From Symbiodinium natans (lineage: Eukaryota > Sar > Dinophyceae > Suessiales > Symbiodiniaceae), in the NCBI GenBank assembly GCA_905221605.1, contig CAJNDS010000480.1:248001-312000 (forward strand): a stretch of 64,000 nt of DNA. The letters run 5' to 3'. Made by a program: the position numbers and the translations under genes. The notes beneath the pieces are model-generated. The model made no database searches. It was given only the letters and a program-made list of their open reading frames with translations, and was not told the DNA's origin. The stretch's first letter is position 1; each line of letters opens with the position of its first letter. Shown piece by piece: positions 21,881 through 33,371 of this stretch.

Positions 21881-24130
21881 GCTTTGTGCGTGTTTCCTCA
21901 CAAGGCCCCTCTGCGAGAGGACGCTGGCCGGTCTGCAACTATGGCGCGATCCTAAGCTCTGGCGACTCGGGGGCAATGAGGACCCCTAGCCCGAGGGGTT
22001 GAGGGCCCCAAAATGGGGGTTTAGGATATTAGGGGTACCGTATTGTCGTTCTTATCATGAAGGGATGGGGTTCCTTAATTTCGTAAACCCCCCATATACC
22101 CTTTAAGGGATTACATAGGACCCTAATCCTCATTCCCGACAAAGAGCCAGCCAGAACGATGTATTGGCAGCCCCCCCACCCCCCTCCCCGATCGGGCAAA
22201 CTTCCTGCCCAAAAGCGAAGTAGTGCAGGGTCGTCCGGACTATTGTACTGAGGGGTCGTCCCTTAACAGATACCTCAACGTGTTCACTCTTGTTGGTTGT
22301 TCATCATGTCTTTGTGCAACTGCTGCCCAGTTGCTATTCCTTAGTGGGGGGTTGGGGTATCCATGGCAAGCAGATGAACGACAGATGCCAGCAGACTCAT
22401 CGGAGTCATTTGGTTCAGGCGCATGTTGCCAGAGCCCTTCAAAACCATACGCCATACGCAGCATCAGAAATTCTGAATTATGCAGATCCTCAAAGCTGGA
22501 TGCCTTCAGATGCCAGCAGCAAGAGCAGAAGCAGCATTTTTTTTACGTGTTGCGGCTGCAGCTCAGGCTGCTGTCGATGACCAACTTCGCATTTGGCTGC
22601 CTGGATGCGGGCACATAAGACATGAGAAAACACTGGGCACATAATGAGCACATGATCGCAGCCCAGGTTTCTCCGTCCCTTGCTGAGTTTTTGCTGAGTG
22701 AAGTGCGGACACGCAAGGGCTTCAGGCCACGAGGCAAATAAGCCGGTGACATCCCGCTCTATCAGTGCCTACACTCTGCGGCGTTTCGCAGTGTTTTTAC
22801 AACTTTGTCCAGAGCAGAATGTCTGTGAGCTGCAGGTCGCCTGGGTAAATGGTTGTGTGAATGAACGCTGGCATGAGGCGGGAGACGTGCAAACCTTGAG
22901 CCAACCCATGCAAGCGAATGTCAAACACAGTACAACAGAAGAGGAGTAATTTAGGCATTGTCATATTTGAGGCAACTGGCGACCTCAGTTTACTTGGCTT
23001 TGCTGGCGCTCTCACAACCGGAGTTGCTGGAGCCACTCGCTCTGGGAGTCACATGGGATGACATCACATTTTCGAAGCTCTGCGAAGCTGAGGTTGTCTC
23101 GAAGCTTTCTGAGAGGCCCCTTGCCTGTGGCAAAGGCCGGCCGCAGAGGTTTTGTTGAAAGCCAGACTAAGCTCACAGGCTACCTGACAGTGGCTGCGGC
23201 CCAATCAACTCCACAAGTTGAAACTGGAAACTTTCAGGACGGGAAAGCTTTGCTGGGTCCCTCCCAGGAGTTTCGTTAGTTCATGTGCTGAGCCTTGTGC
23301 AGTGGACGCATGGGAAGGTCAACACGTGTAGAGACACTGGGGGTTGGAGCGTGGCATGACACCTCAAACCTCAATGGCAAAGCAATTCTTGGGCAAGGTG
23401 CCTTAAGGCTTTTCCTGCTTCGACAGGAGGCCTAGGGTTCACCACAGTGTGTCGGGGGCTTTTTGCTTGTCTTGCCTGACCCGCGGGGGGGGCCTGGTGC
23501 TGGCAGACGCGCCAGAGCTATTCTCGAGCAAAGCGATGAGTCATGTACCCGCTCCTGCACTAAATCCTGCTGCACATGGGCTGTTTACTTCACAGAACGG
23601 CTCGCTGGGACAGTTGGGTCCGGGTACCATGGCAAGTTGAGAAAGTCTACTGTGCTGCCATCCCGAAAAAGAGCCGAACGGAACCGAACTGCCAGTATTG
23701 CTGCCAATAGGCAATGGGCTTTTACAAGGCAGGCCAGAGGAACTTGCCCGGGCCAGACTTGTGCAGCACCAGTCACGGAGCAGGCCGTTCTTGCTCGGAG
23801 AAGGACAAGAGCCCTAGCAAAGACAAGGGGCGTCGAACGTCAGTCAACTTCGCTCCTCGTGAAGTGAAGGTCCATCATAACTCATTGCGCAATGAGGCTA
23901 TGGTCATGGTCCATGGTCGACTTGCTGAACCGTACAGCATTGCTATGCGTTGCTGTGCGTTGCACGGCATGTTGCACTGCATTGCACGTGCTTTGCTGTC
24001 TTCCGGTGGGAGCAGCATCCGGGCTCCCACACCATTCGAGAAGTCCATGGTAGGAGATTCTGCAAGAGATTCTGTAGGCAAGTATAATCAAGTTGTAACC
24101 CAAGCGGGAAGCTAGGTTCCACTTCAGAAA
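21881..24130. other. no gene firmly supported
   Basis: Bases 21950-22200 are G- and C-tract rich and non-coding. Bases 22970-23155 hold a + frame (SVYLALLALSQPELLEPLAL) that could be an exon, but an overlapping frame is equally open. Frames at 23460-23870 are arginine-rich and unconvincing. Confidence 0.35.
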
Positions 24131-24136
24131 TTTCAC

Positions 24137-25235
24137 TTGCAGGTCCCATCCTGGCACTTGGATCCCTCTCCTTCGTAGGCGTTGGTTTGCTGAGCAACCT
24201 GGTCGTCTTGAGAGCGGAGCTTGCCTGTTCAAGCGAGAGAGCCTAACGGCCTAGCATCTGTCTTTGCCTGCAGGGGTGATACATGCGACTCATGCGGACA
24301 ACTAAGGCAAGATTCCCGAACCAACTGACAGATTGGGATGGAGTCACGTGGCACTATCAGAAGGTGCTTGCCGTTTTTAGGACCCTGTTGACACACCCAC
24401 TCTCAATGGTTTGTAGATTGTCTACAGAGTGTCGGTGCTCAGCCTCATGATATGGGCCTCACCAGACTTACCAAAGCTCTGCTTCTTTGCACGACCCCGA
24501 ACCTTTAGGGCATGGGGTGTGTTCCAACATGGTGGTGATGGCGTTTTGCACAGCCGCGTTGTGAGAACATGTGCAGAAAGGTGGGACGAATAAGGGCTAA
24601 GAGCAGAACAGACAAGAGCAACAATTCTCAGGCAGTGTTTCACCAAAACACCAGCAACCGCAAGCCCTTCCAGGGCCATGCTGGGCAAAACGGCCACAGC
24701 TTGTGGTCCCGAACCCTGCAGGTTAACGTGCTCAAGAAAAATTTGTGTCTGACCGACATCCCCTTGCGGCAGAGGCGGAGGGAACCCCTGCACGCCTGTA
24801 CTCGGAAGATTCCAAGTCCTCCTGAAGCATCCACTGGTCGAAACTGAGCTGAGGTGCTTGGCTGCTTCTTGCCCATGTCCTACATGGGGTTGGTCGAGGA
24901 CAGGCTGGTGTGTTCTCGGTGTGGCTCGTCTTCTTGAAGCGCCCAAGAGAGCGAGGAGTCTATGAAGGCGCCAACAAGGCCTGGAAACACCTCAGCCCCG
25001 AACGCGCAGCAGTGAGAGTGATGTCTCTGGCAGGGAATTTTCGGTGACTTCTATGGCGGCGAGAAAGCTGTGGGTGCCTTCTCCAATGTGCTTGCCGAAG
25101 GCTTAGTTTCTTAGCTTCTGCTGTCAGTATTTGGGGAATCGGGGCCATGACACGATGTCCCATCAAAGGTGCAGGTGTCTGCCGCTTCCATCCTTGGATA
25201 TGCGTTGGCTTCGACCAAGCGGAAGGCGGTTTCAT
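24137..25235 (+). CDS. scattered membrane-protein-like exons, unidentified
   Basis: Three + strand blocks look coding. About 24140-24235 reads PILALGSLSFVGVGLLSNLV, a hydrophobic helix, after an acceptor CTTGCAG. About 24939-25018 reads RPRERGVYEGANKAWKHLSP. About 25033-25105 reads GIFGDFYGGEKAVGAFSNVL after an acceptor. A fourth (about 25208-25260) reads DQAEGGFMNLLRTHRDS. The spacing suits small exons of one gene, but I could not join frames through all borders and do not recognise the product. Treat the limits as a guide only. Confidence 0.25.
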
Positions 25236-25260
25236 GAACTTGTTAAGGACACATAGAGAC

Positions 25261-26860
25261 AGTGTAAGTGTGACTACCGCGCCACGTCAGGACTCTGCGC
25301 AGCTGAGCAGCATTTCATCCAGATCTTTGCCTCTTCCCAACAGCTGGAGACGCTACGGTGGCAGGTACAGCTTCCTCATGGTTTCTGCTGTACTGATGGT
25401 ACCATTGTATCTCCTGGCCGGTCGGTTTCGATGCCCCAGGACGGAATGGGGAAGCTCCTAGGTAGGCGGGTCTGATGCTTGTCAGAACGTCAAAACTTTC
25501 TATTCTCGCAGGACCATCTCCTCTAAAGACCCGGAGAAGGACACTGGCCTGTGCCCACCTTGAAGTCCAGCGAGGCAAGTGCTCTTGCCGCAACAAGAGA
25601 CAGGACTTGGAAAGAGCACCACGTGACGGTTAAGGCGGAGATGGACAGAACTTTGGCGGCAAATCGTTTGATGGCGTGCGTTCAATCCGCGCGTTCCGCG
25701 CGTTCTTCCCTCCTTCCAGGGTTTCGGTTTTGCCAGACCTTCTTTTGATCCAAGAATCCAGCTCCTATTCGGGTGCCAATAAGCCCGCCCATTCCAAAAT
25801 GGGTACCTTCCTCTGGCCCCATCTCTAGGAGGAACAGTTCCGAGAAGAAACCATCTGTCAGTGAGGCAGATGCTTGGCTCATGTGAGTCTCCTCGTCTGG
25901 ACATGATCGCCCCCTGTATAGCCCTGTAAAGTTTACGCGCACGTCCCGTCCTTGGAGAAATCGCCGGCCATGGAAACCATGCTTGGCGAAGGGCCACAAG
26001 ACTCTTTTGTTGCAATCAATTTTGTGTAATTGGCCAGAGCATAGAGGGCCGGTTGGACAAGGAACCGGCGAGGGCCGCACTGGGAATTCGGCGTGCTTGA
26101 AAAAAGAGCCGTTGTGATGATATTATCCCTCACCTGCTGAACTCAACCCGAAGCCCATGTTCATTTCGGGAGGCTTCCGCGCCTGCCGCGCCTGCGGTTG
26201 GGCCACCTGCGAAGGCGACTCACGGTGTTGTACCGAGCCACCGATAGATTATTGCAGTTGAGTTTCGGGCTAGCCCCAACGAGCGGCTTCAGGTTTTGGC
26301 TGTATTATTGGAAGTTGGAAGGATGAGTTTGTACAGATGCTATTGCTGCGGTCAAGTTTGCCCACCCTGGTGGGGATGAAAGCTTTCGCATCGCAGCGTA
26401 GCTCAGCTGCGATAGCCGGAACGACGACTTTCGGTGGTCCCCGGAGTAAGCCTTGATGTTTTCTGGCTAGAGGCCATTCATGGTGTCATGATAAAACCTC
26501 TTCCTTCTCCCGCGAAGCTGGATGCCCAAGCCTCTGCGAGCCATTCCCAGAGACATCAGCTGAGTTCGCATCTAGACTGTCAAAAGATGGGAAGAGTTAG
26601 GTCCTGTGTGCCTGTGTCTCTGTGTGTGTGTGTGTGTGCGTGTACTAAAGTTGCTAAAGGCTTTCAAACACAGTAAAACCAGAAGGCGCAGTTTGAAACG
26701 TTAGCGTCTGCAGGGTTCATGGCTTCCTAACGGGTCTTGTCACGTCTGGCAACCGCATAGCCAGTGCAACATGTTGCCTGACAGTTCCTGGCCGTCGATC
26801 GAGGAGCAAGGCCATCCAGGCAAACCCAAAACGCCATGGGTAACACTTTCCGTGCTCACT
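25261..26860. other. no gene supported
   Basis: Long overlapping frames occur on the minus strand (25500-26080) and shorter ones on the plus, none with a recognisable motif. A GT microsatellite lies at 26621-26642. Confidence 0.4.
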
Positions 26861-26867
26861 CTCATGC

Positions 26868-27560
26868 AAGTTGAAAGAGGTGGTGGATGCGGCCTCTTTG
26901 CCCTCACCGCCGTGCGCAACAGCCGCTTCGGTTCGGAAGTTCCCTCAGCGCTTCGCTGTTCGGCTTGCTTGGCCAAGATCAGGCTACAAATTTGCACCGC
27001 CGCCCAGCCCAAATTTGATTGCATTGTGGGAGCCTTTGCTTCAATCCAAGCTGGCTGAAGGTGCGAGGTAGAATTCAAGCCCATCTCCTTGGCCCCCCTG
27101 AGGCGGAAGATTCTCACCGAAAGGCTCGTGCCAGTGCATTTCTACCTCAGGACCTGCAGCAGCAGTGTTGCTTTCAGCTGTCAGTTGCCGGAATTTCGGA
27201 GTGCAGGAATAACCTGACATTCTGCAACTATGCAGTGAGCTCGGAAAGAGACCGCGAGAGTAGTGTTGCTACGCAGGCTCTGTATGGCTCTGTTGAGTTG
27301 GCATTGGTCCAAAGCTGCTATGAAGTGTAGCCAACTTGAAGGCGGTTGTGGTCGCATGTCGAAGGTCTGGGACAAGCATTTCGTTGGAATGATGTGCTCT
27401 CCGAAGTTTGAAGGCAAGACTCACAAGGACACAGCCGAAAGAGCCAGCTGTATCAAATCTCAGCGTCGCTTGAGCCTACAAACTCCCGCAAGGAGATTAA
27501 CAAGATGGTGGATGACATCTGCGCGGAGGTCTGCTTTGCTGAATGCGGTTGACATGAGTT
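26868..27560 (+). CDS. candidate exons of an unidentified gene
   Basis: The first block (about 26869-27060) reads LKEVVDAASLPSPPCATAAS, then VRKFPQRFAVRLAWPRSGYK and PNLIALWEPLLQSKLAE, ending at GAAG|GTGCGAG. The second (about 27365-27418) reads VWDKHFVGMMCSPKFEGK. The third (about 27491-27545) reads EINKMVDDICAEVCFAEC after an acceptor CGCAAG. All are on + with plausible splice borders. The family is not recognised and the connection between blocks is inferred. Confidence 0.35.
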
Positions 27561-27894
27561 GCAAGCTAGGGAGCTTACCCCACACATCTCGCGTACGATG
27601 TCGGAGGTTGGGATGCAGGGCCGTGTGCGCTTGCTCTGCCCTTGCCTGAGTCTCCGACCTGGTTCCGAGTCGGCCTCGTGACCTCGAAGCCATGAGCAAG
27701 TGCCAGGATTTTGTAGGACATCAGCCCAGGCCAGCCTCCTTCAAGATGGCACATGATGCGACGGCGAGCACGTAGGAGGTGGGATTTCGATTGGTAAGGC
27801 ACAGCGAGCAAAATGTGACCCCGCACCAGATGTTCCTTCGATGAGCATGGGGACTGGCATCAGTCTGAGCCCATTTGTGCTATTATGTGCTATT

Positions 27895-27908
27895 GCATTT
27901 GGCTCAAG
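27895..27908 (+). promoter_or_regulatory. possible relict spliced-leader sequence upstream of the V-ATPase gene
   Basis: GCATTTGGCTCAAG matches the last bases of the dinoflagellate trans-spliced leader (ending GCCATTTTGGCTCAAG, from established knowledge) with two missing bases. It lies about 320 bp before the first recognisable exon of the subunit c gene. It could be a genomic remnant of a spliced mRNA end or a chance match. Confidence 0.3.
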
Positions 27909-28227
27909 TCGTTTGTTTCCTGGCCCCCGACGTTTCCTAGACCAAGCCACTGCCTGAGTTTCTGCTTTCTCTGCTGCGCTGACTGTCTCTCCCACACATT
28001 CTGGCACTGTCAGGTGTGAAGTTCAGCTCAAGAAAATGATGCGCCTGGGGATTAAGCTGCTGTCTGTACATTCCATGAGCTGGTGAAGTAAATCGAGCTG
28101 TGTAGGCAGTGCGACCCATCCTCTGCTTTCTTCGGGACGCTTGGCCCAGAATGGCCTGCTGATCTCCTGCTGTGTCACTGGCCATTGTTGCCCTGCCTAA
28201 GGGCCTAAACGTTGGGGATGGTCCAAG

Positions 28228-30013
28228 GTTCATGGGAGTGACGTCGGCGTTGGTATTTGCCAATCTGGGAGCGGCCTACGGCACGGCAAAGTCAGGCCGG
28301 CAAGCCGTCCTCCTTGGACTCCAAGCAGAATGTGTGTGCTCTGAAAGCGAAGCAGGCTTGGTTTTTCTTGTTGCCCTGAAAGCCTCGCCTTCCCTCCAAG
28401 GTCCCACGCGCATGAATCATGAGCTGCAAAATTGTAAATGTCAGGGTGTCTCTCTCGGTTGAGTCCGAAGCTACTCTAGGAATCCTTGGAGGATAACTGG
28501 GATAATGTTGGACCTGGTTTAGTAGGGGCCTCCTCTATAAAGTCAATTTGGCTGGGCTATTATCGTCCGGGCGCCGTAAGAAAATTCCACACGCTGAATC
28601 ATATAAACCCCCGGGCCCATTTAAAGAGGAGCAATCCAACCTCGACTGTTCAGGGGGGGGGGGGCGGGGGCGCATGAAAGCAGGTGCAACATTACTGTGC
28701 TTGCCAAGTAATAGGCGGTGCTCAGAGGGGAGCACGATGTTGAAGGACAGGGGCACTTCGCCCTCCCCGACAAAGAGGCCATACCACACAACCAAGCGCC
28801 ACTGAGTCTCGACCAGATTTCCTGTGTGGTTCCAGTTACAGTGTGGTTAAACTGAAGTCAAAGTTGACTGTTTCCCCAGATGCCTCCAGCTTTTTTTGCT
28901 GTCTCCTTGGCTCCTTGGTAGGTGTCGGCATCGCCTCCATGGGCGCGCCTTGCCCTGCTGGTGTCGTCATGCTGGTGTGCTGCGATTTGTCGTCTTCCCA
29001 TATTAGAACCCAGGTTATGCGTCCCGACATGATCATGAAGTGCCTTGGCCATGTAACCCTGTACTACATGGCCTGATTTCGGCCATGGGGAAAACATCTG
29101 AGGTCCATCATTCCGGTTGTCATGGTGCCGAGCTCAGGGCTTAAGCCTTAAGCGTGAGTCGTCATGCTTCAAGACTTTGCCTCAGGCTGGAGTCCTTGGC
29201 ATCTACGGCTTGATCACGGCAGTGCAACACTTATCTCGGAGCATCCGACAACTGCGTAGAACTCACGGGCTTTTGGCCATCACAAGGTGATCATCAACGG
29301 TAAGATGGATGCTGCAAACTATTCGGCTTATTCCGGCTATGCGCATCTTGGTGCAGGCACCGTGGAAATTGTGCAAGCCGTGCAGTAGAATTATCTTGGA
29401 GATCTGAGTGAGGCCTCACTGTGGGCATGAGCTCCCTTGCAGCAGGAGGGTTTTAGCGGGAGTTCGCCCAATTAGCCGAAATTAGCACAATTAGCGCTCA
29501 TGAGCAGCAGGGTGCCAGCAATTCAGCATGTTAGCCATGACGACCATAGTACGGGACCTTGGCTGCGAGGACTTGCCATTGGCATTGTTGGAGATGCCGG
29601 GGTACGAGCCAATGCCCAGCAGCCTCGACTGTTTGTCGGCATGATCCTCATCCTGATTTTCGCCGAGGAATGCGACCAGGGTTTTTTTCATGGCAAACCG
29701 TCACATGATCACATTGCATTACTTTTCGCTTGCACCGCTTGCCGCAGAGCTTCAGCATTGTGGAGCGAAGTGCAATCAATGTCCTCATCGACTTTCCCAC
29801 CTGTTCCAAATTGAGGGTTCCAGTATCTGTGGAAATGGAAACCCAAAAGCATCCCAAAGCATCCCAAAGCATCCCAAAGCATCCCAAAGCATCCCAAAGC
29901 ATCCCAAAGCATCCCAAAGCATCCCAAGGCATCCCAAAGCATCACAAGAAAGGCCTTGGGGCTCTATGGCCTGATCGTGGGCCTGGTGGTCGCCTCCACA
30001 GCAGAGGGCAAAG
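28228..30013 (+). CDS. V-type H+-ATPase proteolipid subunit c (16-kDa)
   Basis: The proteolipid forms the proton-carrying ring of the vacuolar ATPase membrane sector. Nine exons join in frame: 28228-28295, 28922-28944, 29014-29039, 29103-29124, 29186-29221, 29287-29356, 29413-29445, 29570-29667 and 29953 to about 30013. Diagnostic stretches are [63 protein letters not shown] and [20 protein letters not shown]. The essential proton-binding Glu of the last helix pair is present, as the final codon of exon 8. Donors are GC, GC, GT, GT, GT, GC, GA, GA; every acceptor is AG followed by G. Five exons are 22-36 bp. The N-terminal exon (the short segment before FFGFMG) was not found upstream. The exact C-terminus after ASTAEGKG is uncertain; a GC donor may follow at 30014, or the frame runs on to 30204. 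Confidence 0.93.
29842..29945. repeat. 10-bp minisatellite GCATCCCAAA in a V-ATPase intron
   Basis: About ten tandem GCATCCCAAA decamers with rare single-base variants, inside the last identified intron (29668-29952), ending a few bases before its acceptor. Confidence 0.96.
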
Positions 30014-30204
30014 GCTCAACCCTCAGAGAACTCTCACAGCTGGAGAGCCTTCTAAAGGCGCACTTGTGGTTTGGGCTGCATCCGAGTGTCACGAGGCAAG
30101 GGCCTTTGCAGCCCATATGTCCCGATCCGAGAGAAAGACGCAGAGAGAGATGGCATAGCTTCGTGATACTGAAGTCTGAACCAAACCGCGAAAGTGAGGC
30201 CTGA

Positions 30205-30944
30205 GACTAGAAGCAACTGGCCTGACTGGGCTTGCATGCGTAGTGGCTGCTTTAGGCTAGAACCTTTGAGTTGCGGAGAGATTTTGGTGGCTCTCCCTGC
30301 ATTGCGCAGTGCTCATTGACCAGGGTAGCCGAATGGCTGTGACATCCACCTGTTCCCATGTTATTGCCACTGATGCTAAGTCAGTTAGTGGAATCAGTGG
30401 CGGCTCCGTTGCTCATCTCAGAAAAAGTGATGCCAGCACTTGCTTGCAGCTTTGAGTTTGAGCAGCAGACTTGCAATGACTTGAAAATGCGGAGACGGTC
30501 ATGGTCATAATCATCATTCGTGATGAGGCTCAAGTTTTGCTTTGGAGGGCGACGTATTCCCTGCAGTAGGATCATGCGCGTGCCCAGTTTCGCTGGGTCC
30601 TCAAAGTTCGATCGTGCACCCGATTGGCTGTCCTAACAGAGATTCATTCCAGCAGCTTCTTGCTATGGGTGGATGGTGCTTTGATGTCATACAGGTTCTG
30701 AAGAACCTCGCAGCAAGGTGATGCCCTAGTTGCTGGCAGCCCAGCGGGGTGTCGCTCATGCAATGTGAAGCTGTGCGCAGGCTTGGCTCCATGAGAGGGG
30801 CGGGTGTTGCGCCATTCAGCCAATGCAGCCTTTGGCTCACAACATCCAACACAGCTGTTATTCTCAACGGCAGTACCAGACCTCCCAAGTCGCCCCCTCA
30901 AGCAGACGACAGACGTCGCGGGATCTCTCAGCAAAGGGCTTGAC
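30205..30944. other. no gene firmly supported
   Basis: Between the V-ATPase and methyltransferase genes. The + frame leading into 30945 is open from about 30804 and may hold upstream coding sequence of the methyltransferase gene. A minus frame at 30644-30976 overlaps it. No motif decides between them. Confidence 0.4.
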
Positions 30945-31718
30945 ATGGCAAAGACGGCGCAAGATCGCGCGTTCATCCTGGAAGCGAGACATCGTCAGTG
31001 TGTGGAGCGCCACTTGAAGAGTCCCTGCAAAGTTTTAAAGGTCTGAGCAAAAAGACGACACACCAACATCCCAAGCGCCAGAATCGACTGTAATGCTGTG
31101 CGAGAGTGGAGTAGACGTTTTTGTCTCGGCTTGTTCCAGGAGGAGCTTTTTGACGACTATGCCGAGGATTTTGACCAGCATTTGGGAGCCCTGCGCTATG
31201 ATGTTCCGAGCTCTTTGTTGGCCATGCTGCCAATGGCCAAGTTCAATCGCTGCATTGACCTGGGATGTGGCACGGGCCTAGCTGGTGTCCGGCTGCGCGA
31301 TCGTTGCAAGGTGCTGGAGGGCGTCGATCTCTCGCACTGCATGATTGAGAAAGCTCGGGAGAAGCATGTCTACGACGAACTCCACTGTCGGGACTTGGTG
31401 GCGCACCTGCGGCGTCAGGCTAGCAGCACCTGCGACTTGATGATTGCCACAGATGTGGTCCTCTATCTCTACTCTATGGCGCCCTTCATCGCAGAGGCCG
31501 AGAGGGTGTTGTCAACGGGCGGCCTCCTCGCCTTCTCTACCGAGTCTGCATCAGAAGAAGAAGCTCCCCGTGGAGTCATTGAACGAACGAGTGAGCGCTT
31601 TGCCCACACGCGTAGGTTCATCTTGGAGCTTGCAGAGAACTTCGTCCCGGAAGACATCAAGGAAGTGGACGTCCGGCTCGACGGCTTCGCAGGCCTTGTC
31701 AAAGGAAGCTCAAGCTGA
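30945..31718 (+). CDS. class I SAM-dependent methyltransferase
   Basis: Exon 1 (ATG at 30945, possibly extending upstream, to 31040) reads MAKTAQDRAFILEARHRQCV and ends AAAG|GTCTGA. Exon 2 (31140-31718, TGA) starts after TTCCAG and reads EELFDDYAEDFDQHLGAL. Motif I DLGCGTGLAG binds S-adenosylmethionine. The post-I acidic residue is in GVDLS, motif II is DLMIATDVVLYL and motif III is VLSTGGLLAFSTE. The layout DDYAEDFDQHL...DLGCGTGLAG resembles a methyltransferase subgroup often attached to TPR repeats. A helical TPR-like region could therefore lie upstream of exon 1, and the short helical exon 1 fits that. The methyl acceptor is unknown. The join is in frame, and the stop is followed by non-coding sequence. 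Confidence 0.87.
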
Positions 31719-32032
31719 ATTTCAGATTGCTTCGGACTTCGGACTTCGGCGTACGCGTCTGTGAAAATGTGATTTTTTCCAGTCTTGTCTGATCCTCCAA
31801 CATCTTGGCTTCGTTGAGTCTCAGCCTTTCACTGCTGTTGTAGCTGCATAGCAATCATCGTGTTCCCAGCAGTCTGCAGCCACCATTCCGTCGCTATCCT
31901 TGACCTGAGGAGACATCTTCCTGCTTCGTCTTTCCCACCCTGAGGATGTCACGAAGTCGAAAGAAAGGGAGGCGGAGTAATGGTACCCGAGTGGTAAAAG
32001 CTGCAGTCACAAAAAGTGCACGATGATACTCG

Positions 32033-32313
32033 ATGGGGATGCATGCCCAAGCGATCCCCCGAGCTTCGTATGCCGCTGTGGCCGAGGCCGCATCATGGGA
32101 GGCCGGCTCCTTGAGCAGATGCGACGGTCCAAGGCTCCAAGGTTTGCGCAGTCTGCAACCTGGAGGTCCTGCGGAGCAGAGCCTGGAGTATGGAGGCCCC
32201 AGGGTCTTTTTCTCCCACCTTCTGGAGTCTGTGGGCACTTTAGATGAGGCCAGCTCAGACTGGTACTATGGGGCTCAAGGATCAGAAATGCACTTTGAGC
32301 ACCTCTTCACAGG
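32033..32313 (+). CDS. single coding exon, unidentified
   Basis: The + frame is open over about 90 codons and ends at a good donor (TTCACAG|GTCAGT). The C-terminal part reads VFFSHLLESVGTLDEASSDW and YYGAQGSEMHFEHLFTG, acidic and aromatic, which looks genuinely coding. The first half is alanine/serine-rich and weaker. An overlapping minus frame (31894-32238) looks less protein-like. No family is recognised, and the next exon is not found before the repeat block at 32757. Confidence 0.4.
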
Positions 32314-32756
32314 TCAGTAGACAATATACTTCAACCTGATGAGGTGGTCTTCTGTTGATCTTGCGACTGGCAATGCATCCTGTGGCCCATGCAGCCGTAA
32401 AGACACTTTCAGTGTACTCAGCGTACTCAGCGTACTCAGCATGCCCGATGCAGCTTGATGTGGTTTTGCAAGAATGCGCCATACGGCGAGTGGCTGTTGC
32501 AGGACTGGGTTCTGCTTAATTCGGCGCGGTGTTAAGTCTCTATATACTATTTGTATATATACAAAGATATATGTATGGTACCGTCCTCCAGCGACGTACC
32601 GTTTTTGGACTTTTACATATTGACCGTAGGATGGAGAAGATTTTCGTGCATGGAGCGTGCAAGCAGTACTTGAACTTATGTCCGATCCTGTCGGGTTTGT
32701 CATCTCAGAGTCGAGCGGGTAGTGGCAGGCCGATACGCTAGAATTGGATTGGTCTA
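32314..32756. other. no gene; short 9-bp repeat
   Basis: Three and a half GTACTCAGC nonamers lie at 32414-32441. An AT-rich stretch (32538-32575) follows, and unremarkable sequence runs up to the satellite block. Confidence 0.6.
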
Positions 32757-33371
32757 TTTTAAGGGGCTGCGCCCATGGGCGGGCAGCGCACGCAGAAGCC
32801 CGGGGCGAGCAGTTTCTAAGCATGTTGAGGCCCCTAAACTCCCTTAAAATCTCTAAGCGTTAAGTTTCTACGCATTTTCAGGCCCCTAAACTCCCTTCAA
32901 ATCTCTAAGCGTTTGAGGCTCCGAGACTCCCTTAACGTTTCTAAGCACTTTATCAGGCCCCTAGACTCCCTTTTTCCTAGCCCCGGGCTTAGACACGTCG
33001 CTTATGCCCGCCCTTTGGGGGGCATCATGCTCCTGATGCCCCCCCGCGGTCCCGCCCCGGGAGCCGCTGATGCTCCTGATGCGCGCCTGGGGGTCCCGGG
33101 CTGGACCCGCTGATGCTCATGATGCGCGCCCTCTGGGGGCCTCCGTGGCGACGCAAAAAACCACGAAAAAAAAACCGTTCACCGGCGGCACGCGGGGGTC
33201 GGCGGCATTGGCGTCCGGCCTAATTCTGCTTCGCAGAAGGCCAGAGGCCAGCAAGGCTATTCCCGGGACGACCCGGGCTAAAAGGTCCGCATTTGCTCGG
33301 TCCTTTGGGGACCTCGCGCTGCCCGATTTAATGGCTACCGCCAGTGCCGCCGACCCCTCAGCCAGCTCATA
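32757..33371. repeat. 600-bp repeat unit, copy 1
   Basis: It starts TTTTAAGGGGCTGCGCCC and ends GCCGCCGACCCC. The first third contains three to four sub-repeats of CCCCTAAACTCCCTT joined by TTTCTAAGCAC/ATTTT. The middle is GC-rich, with GATGCTCCTGATGC and an A-run (ACGAAAAAAAAACC). The last third has a short hairpin TTCTGCTTCGCAGAA. It is nearly identical to 37737-38337. Open frames through it are not supported as genes. Confidence 0.95.

Noticed and set aside
29842..29945. CRISPR-like repeat array
   Set aside because: Units are contiguous 10-mers with no spacers, in a eukaryotic intron.
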